A stretch of 18,604 bases of DNA, taken from positions 1-18,604 of the forward strand of contig JAICMT010000003.1 in assembly GCA_025929125.1 (NCBI GenBank), in the 5' to 3' direction. A program made the position numbers and the translations under genes. A model generated the notes under the pieces. The model worked only from the letters and a program-made list of their open reading frames with translations. It did not search any database and was not told the DNA's origin. The DNA is from Acidobacteriaceae bacterium. Lineage in GTDB: Bacteria > Acidobacteriota > Terriglobia > Terriglobales > Acidobacteriaceae. This document shows positions 12,894 to 18,604 of this stretch, piece after piece. The stretch's first letter is position 1. Every line of letters begins with the position of its first letter.

Positions 12894-14939
12894 TTGGCAG
12901 AGATTAGCAACCCTAACCAGCAGGGCGGACAAGACGGCAGGTCGTTGATGGCGATCATGCTGGTCTTCATGGCCATTCTCTTCGGCGTTCAGTACTACCA
13001 CACGAAAGTAAGTCCGCCTCCGCCGCCGTCCAAGTCGGCGGCCTCCCAGAGTTCTGCCTCCCAGAGTTCGACGACCCAGCCACCACCTGCTCCGGCGGCC
13101 GCCGCGGCTGCGACAGCCCCAGCACCGGCAGTTCGGCCTCCCACGACGGCTCAGCCGGCTGTAGTTGCATCCTCCGAAGCGACGACAACGATCGAGAACA
13201 ACTATTACCGAATCAAGTTTTCCAATCGGGGCGCGCAGGTTATCAGCTGGATGCTGAAGGGGCCGCAGTTTACCGACAACCAGGGAAAGCCACTGGAACT
13301 GGTGAATACGCAGGCGGCCAAGCTGCTGGGATATCCGATGTCGCTCTACAGCTACGACGGCGTAAGCCTGCCTATCTCATCGATACGGCGGGATAACAAG
13401 ACAGTGACGGCAACTCTGGCGGGCAATGTACCGACTGGGGTGAGGGGGCGCTCAGTCTCGATCAATGGCGTGAGCGATAGCAGCTTCGATGGGACGTACG
13501 TGGTCAGCCAGACTGCCGCAAACACCCTTACCTATTCGCAGGATTACGGTGACAACGCTGCCAGTAGCGGCGGCACGCTCGCAACCGTAAATGGCCAAAC
13601 CGCTGAAGCGCTCAACCATGCGCTGTTTGTGCCGTCGGAATCTGGGGACCTCACTGCTCCGGCTTCGCTGAGCTTCAAGTACTCCATGGGCGACCTGCAG
13701 GCGACGAAGACATTTTCGTTCGATCCGGATACTTATGTGATCCATGCCGAGGTCGTGGTGACACGGGATGGTCAACCAATTCGCGCGCTGCTGAGCTGGC
13801 CGGGAGGATTTGGCGATCAGAACGAGGATTACAGCGGCAGAGGCTATTCGAATTCCCAGATCAACACCTACAGGAACGGAAGCGACGATCACCGGGCGCC
13901 TAAGAAGGTCTCCGGCGGGGAAACGCTGAATGGCCCATTCGATTGGGCAGGTACGAGCGATGCCTTTTTCGCGGCGGTCTTCCTTCCCGACTCACCGGCT
14001 ACTGCCACTCTAGCTACGTTGCACAACCAGATCGACGTCTCCAAGGAGATTAAGCGCGTCGGCTTCGGGTCGGGTTCAGCTCCGACAAAGACCGTGCTGC
14101 AGCCGATTCTGGGTGCGGCGATGGGCGATGTGAACGGTGTCAGCCGAATGCAAGTCTTCGTCGGTCCAAAAGCTATCAGTCTCCTGAAGCAGATTCATGC
14201 TGCCGATCCAAAGGTCACTCTGGAGCCGATGCTGGAGTTCGGCTTCTGGGGGTTCATCGGGAAGTACCTCTTTATTGCGCTGCAATTCATCCACAAGTTT
14301 GTGGCGAATGTTCCCGGCTCATGGGGATGGGCAATCGTGCTTCTAACGGTGCTCATCAACGTTCTTATTCTGCCGGCGCGTATCAAGAGTATGCAAAGCG
14401 CGCTGAAGATGCAGCGGATTCAGCCCCAGATGGATGCCATCAAGGAGAAGTACAAGAAGTTCAAGGTCACCGATCCGAAGCGCAACGAGATGAACGCCGA
14501 GATCATGGAGCTGCAGAAAAAACATGGGGTAAACATGTTTGGCGGCTGCATTCCGACGCTCGTCACTCTTCCGCTGCTTTATGCGTTCTACAGTATGCTT
14601 CCAGCCGTTGTGGAGCTTCGCCATGCTCCGTGGCTCTGGCTGCCGGATCTGCAGGCACCGGACCCCTGGCATATCCTTCCAATCCTTACGATCATCTTCC
14701 AGTTCCTGTCGCAGTACTACACGCCGTCACCCGGCGTTGATCCGCAACAGCAGAAGATGATGGCTTACATGATGCCGGCCATCTTTGGATATTTCACATG
14801 GAATTATTCTTCCGGTCTCGCTCTTTATTGGATTGTGGGTCTGCTGATCGGTGTTGGGCAGCAGATGATCATGAATCGCACCTCGTTGGGACGTGAGATG
14901 CGCGAGATTGCGTTGAAGCGGGCGGCACGCAAGAAGTGA
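12894..14939 (+). CDS. yidC: Membrane protein insertase YidC
   Basis: A 681-residue inner-membrane insertase (YidC/Oxa1/Alb3), acting with SecYEG or alone. TM1 is near 17-36. A Pro/Ala/Ser linker (about 38-95) leads to a large periplasmic P1 domain (about 96-445). The insertase core follows: WGFIGKYLFIALQFIHKF, WGWAIVLLTVLINVLILP, a cytoplasmic coiled hairpin (500-545) and three more membrane segments up to about 660. I read a TTG start at 12894 (AGGA 11 nt upstream), which keeps the conserved AEISNPN N-terminus. The protein is longer than E. coli YidC (548 residues), partly through the linker and partly through a probable inserted beta domain at about 168-232. By-eye alignment puts N489 where E. 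coli has the groove arginine R366. The gene lies 70 bp after yidD. Confidence 0.95.
   Translation: MAEISNPNQQGGQDGRSLMAIMLVFMAILFGVQYYHTKVSPPPPPSKSAASQSSASQSSTTQPPPAPAAAAAATAPAPAVRPPTTAQPAVVASSEATTTIENNYYRIKFSNRGAQVISWMLKGPQFTDNQGKPLELVNTQAAKLLGYPMSLYSYDGVSLPISSIRRDNKTVTATLAGNVPTGVRGRSVSINGVSDSSFDGTYVVSQTAANTLTYSQDYGDNAASSGGTLATVNGQTAEALNHALFVPSESGDLTAPASLSFKYSMGDLQATKTFSFDPDTYVIHAEVVVTRDGQPIRALLSWPGGFGDQNEDYSGRGYSNSQINTYRNGSDDHRAPKKVSGGETLNGPFDWAGTSDAFFAAVFLPDSPATATLATLHNQIDVSKEIKRVGFGSGSAPTKTVLQPILGAAMGDVNGVSRMQVFVGPKAISLLKQIHAADPKVTLEPMLEFGFWGFIGKYLFIALQFIHKFVANVPGSWGWAIVLLTVLINVLILPARIKSMQSALKMQRIQPQMDAIKEKYKKFKVTDPKRNEMNAEIMELQKKHGVNMFGGCIPTLVTLPLLYAFYSMLPAVVELRHAPWLWLPDLQAPDPWHILPILTIIFQFLSQYYTPSPGVDPQQQKMMAYMMPAIFGYFTWNYSSGLALYWIVGLLIGVGQQMIMNRTSLGREMREIALKRAARKK
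13041..13070 (+). repeat. two tandem 15-bp units in the yidC linker
   Basis: GCCTCCCAGAGTTC(T/G) occurs twice in direct succession (13041-13055 and 13056-13070), encoding ASQSS-ASQSS in the low-complexity linker after TM1. This is probably a replication-slippage duplication that changes linker length in frame. Confidence 0.7.
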
Positions 14940-15012
14940 GGGATCACGGGGCCCTGCGATTTGCATCCAACAGCAGGAATATACCTAGCGAGTAAGTGAG
15001 GACTCCGGTTCG

Positions 15013-15894
15013 ATGGCGCCAAAGAAGATTCGTAAGGCGGTATTTCCCGCAGCAGGTCTGGGAACGCGATTTCTACCAGCAACCAAAGCTATTCCCAAGG
15101 AGATGCTGTGCCTGGTAGACAAGCCACTGATCCAATATGGAGTGGAAGAGGCGGTCGCTGCGGGCTGCACGGAGATCATCATTGTGACCGGCCGCGACAA
15201 AGCGGCTATGGAAGACCACTTCGACTCCAGCCCGGAGCTGGAGTATGCGCTGGCAGCGAAGGGCAAGCAGAAGCTGCTTGACTCGGTACACGCTGTATCA
15301 AAGCTTGCCAAGATTATTTATACGCGCCAAGCCGAGCCGCTCGGGTTGGGACATGCCGTGCTCATGGCGAAAGAAATCGTGGGCGATGAGCCGTTTTGCG
15401 TGTTGCTGCCCGATGACATCGTGGATGCCGCTGTGCCCTGCATGAAGCAGATGGTCGAAGCCTTCGAGCAGACCGGAAGCAGCATCCTGGCTTCGGAGGT
15501 GATCGAGGGACCGGCCATTTCGGCTTATGGCGTTCTCGACTGTGCGCCGGATCCCAGAGATCCCCGACTGCTCGACGTCAAGGGCATGGTGGAAAAGCCG
15601 AAGCTCGAGGACGCTCCCTCGAACAATGCCATCATTGGGCGCTACATTCTGACGCCGAAGATCTTCGAGATGATCGAGCAGTTGACTCCGGGGGCTGGCG
15701 GGGAACTCCAACTGACCGATGCCATCAAGGCGCTGCTGCAGCACGAGAAGGTCTATGGATTCCACTACGAAGGAAAGCGGCACGACGCGGGCGACAAGCT
15801 TGGCTTCCTGAAGGCTACCGTCTCCTTGGCCCTGAAACGGCAGGATCTTGGTCCAGAGTTCCGTGAGTGGTTGAAGAGCTTCCCCATTCAATGA
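15013..15894 (+). CDS. galU: UTP-glucose-1-phosphate uridylyltransferase
   Basis: A 293-residue cytoplasmic enzyme that makes UDP-glucose from UTP and glucose-1-phosphate for polysaccharide, glycolipid and trehalose pathways. The nucleotide-binding signature FPAAGLGTRFLPATKAIPKEM (11-31) is followed by DKPLIQYGVEEAVAAG, the GLGHAV segment, the metal-binding region LLPDDIVD, VEKP, IIGRYIL and GGELQLTDAI. The pattern and length match bacterial GalU rather than RfbA/RmlA. ATG 15013 has GTGAGGA upstream. The 73-bp gap from yidC contains no clear terminator, so read-through is possible. Confidence 0.96.
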   Translation: MAPKKIRKAVFPAAGLGTRFLPATKAIPKEMLCLVDKPLIQYGVEEAVAAGCTEIIIVTGRDKAAMEDHFDSSPELEYALAAKGKQKLLDSVHAVSKLAKIIYTRQAEPLGLGHAVLMAKEIVGDEPFCVLLPDDIVDAAVPCMKQMVEAFEQTGSSILASEVIEGPAISAYGVLDCAPDPRDPRLLDVKGMVEKPKLEDAPSNNAIIGRYILTPKIFEMIEQLTPGAGGELQLTDAIKALLQHEKVYGFHYEGKRHDAGDKLGFLKATVSLALKRQDLGPEFREWLKSFPIQ

Positions 15895-15903
15895 ACGGGT
15901 GTT

Positions 15904-15921
15904 CGTCCATATCTGTGGACG
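15904..15921 (+). other. small hairpin after galU
   Basis: CGTCCA and TGGACG flank a 6-nt loop ten bases after the galU stop. Six pairs and no T-run make it at best a weak terminator. Its 3' arm overlaps the proposed -35 of the next promoter, so an operator role is an alternative. Confidence 0.3.
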
Positions 15922-15945
15922 CCTGACGCAGGATTTTCCTATGAT
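15916..15945 (+). promoter_or_regulatory. promoter of the M61 peptidase gene
   Basis: TGGACG (15916-15921) and TATGAT (15940-15945) are separated by 18 bp. The -10 matches the consensus at five of six positions and the -35 at four. It lies 44 bp before the start codon at 15990. Confidence 0.45.
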
Positions 15946-15989
15946 ATGAGACTCGGGCGAAGCAACGTGCTCTCACCTGAAAGGACCTG

Positions 15990-17918
15990 ATGAATCTCCG
16001 GCGCCTGCTTCCAGCGGCATCTCTTCTGATAGGTTCGCTGAGCAGTTATTCGCAGGGCCCGCGGATTCGGATCGTCGCCGACCTCACCGAAGCGCCGCGA
16101 AAGCTGTATCACGCCGAGATCGATATTCCGGCGAAGCCCGGACCTTTGACGTTGATTACACCGGAGTGGATCCCAGGCGAACACCGTCCGAGTGGGCCGG
16201 TTGAGAACATCACCGGAGTAGTATTCACGGCCAACGGGCATACTCTGCCTTGGCGGCGCGATGCGGTGAATCTGTTTTCATACCATCTGACCATCCCAAA
16301 CGGTGTCACCAGTGTCCATGCTCACCTGGACTGCATCGTGACCTCGCGCGCCAGCACGAAGCTGGCAGTGCTGGAGTGGGAGAAGCTGCTGTTATACCCG
16401 GCAAACGTGCCGGTGCGGGACATTCCGGTGGAACCTTCGGTTACGGTGCTGCCTGGGTGGGGTATTGGGACCGCATTGACGCCGGTATCGACTCCGCAAG
16501 TGCCACCGGCTACCACCGGTATCGACGAATCGGCACATGAGCCAATGCGAGGCAGCAAGACCACGCGATATGCTGCGACGACGGTCGAACAGCTCCAGGA
16601 CTCTCCTGTGATCGCTGGACAATACTTCCATGAGTTTCCGCTGGCGCCCGAGATCAGCCCCAAGCACTTCATCGACGTGGTTTCGGATGAGGAGGATGAT
16701 TCCAACCTGCGTCCTGAACTGCTGGCTGAGTTATCCAATCTTGTGCGCGAGGCGAGCGCAATTTACGGCTCGCATCATTACAACGTGTACCACTTCCTGC
16801 TGACTCTCTCGGACAGTGCGGGTGGCGAAGGTCTGGAACATGGCCAGTCCTCGGACAACGGAGTCGATGAGAAAGCGTTCTCCGATGCCGCGCATCAGTT
16901 GGGCGATGCTGACCTGCTGCCCCATGAATTTACCCATTCCTGGAACGGAAAGTACCGCAGACCTGCCCGGCTCTATCAGCCGGATTTCGCCACCCCACAG
17001 CAAGGAGATTTGCTGTGGGTATACGAGGGTATGACTCAGTACCTGGGAAACGTTCTTGCGGCGCGTTCCGGACTATTTTCGCAGGAGCAATATCGCGACC
17101 TTCTGGCGTTGAGTGCGGCCAATCTGGATGCGACGCGTGGCAGGGAGTGGCGCAGCACCGAAGACACGGCGATCTCTTCCAGCGTTCTACGAACCGTGAA
17201 CCCTGCCTGGAGCAACTGGCGTCGCGGGCAGGACTATTACCAGGATGGTGAGCTGGTATGGCTTGACGCGGATACACTGATTCGAAAACTGACGAACGGG
17301 GCGAAGTCGCTGAATGATTTCACGCGCGTCTTCCTGGGCAAGGGAGGCAATACCGGCCCAATGATCGTCCCCTATGAGCTGCCGGAGATCGTTGCGGATC
17401 TAAATCAGATTGCCCCTTATGACTGGGCGAAGTTCTTCCATGACCGCATTGTGGGTGTCACTCCTCATGCCGACCTCGACGGAATCGAGCGCAGCGGCTA
17501 CAAGCTGGTCTACAACGACAAGCCGAATAAGAGTGAAGCAGCTCTCGCATCCGGCAGCCGTCGCGGATCGACGGTCAATGCCTGGTACTCACTGGGCATT
17601 CGCGTCAGTTCCGATGGGACCGTTAGTGATGTCCGATGGGATGGACCCGCAGACAAAGCAAAGCTGTCCCCAGGGCAGAAAATTTTTGCTGTAAATGGCC
17701 TGGTCTATTCCAGTGGGGTTCTTCGGGACGCCATTCGGCACGCAAAGGGAAACAGCGAACCGATTCACCTGATTCTGCAATCGAACCAGTTCGTATCGCT
17801 CGCAGACATCGATCACCACGATGGAGAGCGTTACCCAGCACTGGTCAGAATTGACGGCGCCCCCGACATCCTGGATGAGATTACGAAGCCTGTGGCGGCT
17901 TCCGGACCCGCACAATAG
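15990..17918 (+). CDS. Secreted M61-family metallopeptidase with C-terminal PDZ-like domain
   Basis: A 642-residue exported protein. It has an N-terminal signal (MNLRRLLPAASLLIGSLSS, cleavage near 20-24) and then a beta-rich N-domain (24-235). The gluzincin catalytic domain carries GLEH (281-284), the zinc motif HEFTHSWN (H312, E313, H316) and the third ligand E346 in WVYEGMTQY. A PDZ-like domain (about 528-600, WYSLGIRVSSDGTVSDVRWDGPADKAKLSPGQ) follows. The architecture matches MEROPS M61 (glycyl aminopeptidase type), which in the founding member removes N-terminal Gly or Ala; the substrate here is unknown. The active-site residues are intact, so it should be active in the periplasm or outside the cell. 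AAAGGA precedes ATG 15990. The next gene follows after 24 bp. Confidence 0.9.
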   Translation: MNLRRLLPAASLLIGSLSSYSQGPRIRIVADLTEAPRKLYHAEIDIPAKPGPLTLITPEWIPGEHRPSGPVENITGVVFTANGHTLPWRRDAVNLFSYHLTIPNGVTSVHAHLDCIVTSRASTKLAVLEWEKLLLYPANVPVRDIPVEPSVTVLPGWGIGTALTPVSTPQVPPATTGIDESAHEPMRGSKTTRYAATTVEQLQDSPVIAGQYFHEFPLAPEISPKHFIDVVSDEEDDSNLRPELLAELSNLVREASAIYGSHHYNVYHFLLTLSDSAGGEGLEHGQSSDNGVDEKAFSDAAHQLGDADLLPHEFTHSWNGKYRRPARLYQPDFATPQQGDLLWVYEGMTQYLGNVLAARSGLFSQEQYRDLLALSAANLDATRGREWRSTEDTAISSSVLRTVNPAWSNWRRGQDYYQDGELVWLDADTLIRKLTNGAKSLNDFTRVFLGKGGNTGPMIVPYELPEIVADLNQIAPYDWAKFFHDRIVGVTPHADLDGIERSGYKLVYNDKPNKSEAALASGSRRGSTVNAWYSLGIRVSSDGTVSDVRWDGPADKAKLSPGQKIFAVNGLVYSSGVLRDAIRHAKGNSEPIHLILQSNQFVSLADIDHHDGERYPALVRIDGAPDILDEITKPVAASGPAQ

Positions 17919-17942
17919 GGAGTCGACCGCGATTCTCGTAAG

Positions 17943-18443
17943 ATGGATGGAATGAAATATCTGATTGCACTTCTGGCCATCGCGGGAGCGGTCATTAGTT
18001 GGGAGGCCCTTCGTGTCCATCTGATGGATCCGGGGGCGGCTCCCCCCTGTGCTGTCTCGGAACACTGGGACTGCGGAGCCGTGAATCACAGCAAGTATGC
18101 TGTGTTTCCGCCGCTCACCCTGGATGATCTGGACGAAAATGGAGTGCCGAAGCCAGGGGGCCACCACATCCCAGTCGCGACGATCGGCATTGTGGGATAC
18201 GTGGCGATCGGCATCGCTGCAGTCATGGGTCGCTTCTGGATTGTGCTGGAACTCAGTCAAATCGGGTTCTTCTGCGCGCTATTTCTCAGCTACATCGAGA
18301 AATACATCCTGCAGAAGTGGTGCATCTACTGCGTGTGGTCCCAGGTGACGGTGACTGTGATCCTGCTGCTCAGTATTGTTGCCGTGGTTCTGGAGAGGCA
18401 GCGCCGAAAGCGACCAATTCCAGAACCCGCAATGGTCCCATAG
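17943..18443 (+). CDS. Vitamin K epoxide reductase (VKOR) family membrane protein
   Basis: A 166-residue integral membrane thiol oxidoreductase that oxidises periplasmic thioredoxin-like partners and passes electrons to quinone, replacing DsbB in many bacteria. The four expected cysteines are present: C36 and C44 in the first periplasmic loop (CAVSEHWDCGAVNHSKYA) and the active-site pair C127-I-Y-C130 (KWCIYCVWSQ). Hydrophobic segments lie near 5-22, 78-97, 99-118 and 130-151. No fused thioredoxin domain exists, so a separate partner is needed and is not seen here. The start may be ATG 17943 or ATG 17952; neither has a strong SD. Closeness to the exported peptidase upstream suggests co-transcription. 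Confidence 0.9.
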   Translation: MDGMKYLIALLAIAGAVISWEALRVHLMDPGAAPPCAVSEHWDCGAVNHSKYAVFPPLTLDDLDENGVPKPGGHHIPVATIGIVGYVAIGIAAVMGRFWIVLELSQIGFFCALFLSYIEKYILQKWCIYCVWSQVTVTVILLLSIVAVVLERQRRKRPIPEPAMVP

Positions 18444-18452
18444 ACTGAACCT

Positions 18453-18604
18453 ATGTGGCCGAAGTTATTGCTGGAAATTCTTCCGCACCTTTCTCGACTT
18501 GTTCCGGCCGCGGACACGTATCTCAGTACGCGACGGAAGAGCGACGAGGCATTGCAGGCTGCACTTAGCTCACTCGGGGACGAGGTTCGTAGCGGATTTG
18601 CGGA
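18453..18604 (+). CDS. 5' part of an unrecognised gene (runs off the window)
   Basis: An open frame starts at ATG 18453, 9 bp after the VKOR stop, and stays open to the last base. It gives about 50 residues: MWPKLLLEILPHLSRLVPAAD, followed by TYLSTRRKSDEALQAALSSLG and DEVRSGFA. The N-terminal 20 residues are amphipathic and partly hydrophobic; the rest looks helical and charged, possibly coiled coil. I do not recognise a named family. Tight spacing suggests it shares a transcript with the VKOR gene. Confidence 0.6.
   Translation, partial: MWPKLLLEILPHLSRLVPAADTYLSTRRKSDEALQAALSSLGDEVRSGFA

Overview
The window looks like a chromosomal housekeeping region of a GC-rich member of the Acidobacteriota, probably class Terriglobia (Acidobacteriaceae-like). 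This is inferred from protein character, for example the YidC and GalU sequences and the lysine-rich DUF6496 protein, and from gene neighbourhood. It was not tested by a database search. There are no mobile elements, CRISPR arrays, rRNA or tRNA genes that I can see.

Layout. A few codons of an upstream gene end at 37, followed by a hairpin. Next come serA (serine biosynthesis) and a small FmdB-type zinc-ribbon protein on the + strand. On the - strand are a small Lys/Ser-rich DUF6496 protein and gatB (amidotransferase subunit for Asn/Gln-tRNA). Divergent from gatB on the + strand are a formate/nitrite-transporter-family channel and mfd (transcription-coupled repair). mfd meets, tail to tail and sharing a CTAG stop, a - strand group of khpB/jag (KH-R3H RNA-binding protein), a small acidic ORF and dnaA.

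A 507-bp spacer separates dnaA from the divergent + strand cluster rpmH-rnpA-yidD-yidC, the classic bacterial origin-proximal arrangement. I find no canonical DnaA boxes in the spacer, but it holds several perfect dyads. Downstream on the + strand are galU (UDP-glucose synthesis), a secreted M61-type metallopeptidase with a PDZ-like C-terminus, a VKOR-type membrane oxidoreductase and the start of an unrecognised gene that runs off the window.

How the genes connect. rpmH, rnpA, yidD, yidC and khpB link translation, tRNA processing and membrane-protein insertion. dnaA and mfd serve replication and repair. The most unusual points are a probable beta-rich domain inserted in the periplasmic part of YidC, an Asn at the position of the conserved groove Arg of YidC, Shine-Dalgarno-linked hairpins in front of the DUF6496 gene and dnaA, and a small probable gene between dnaA and khpB. 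I saw no obviously new multi-gene system.
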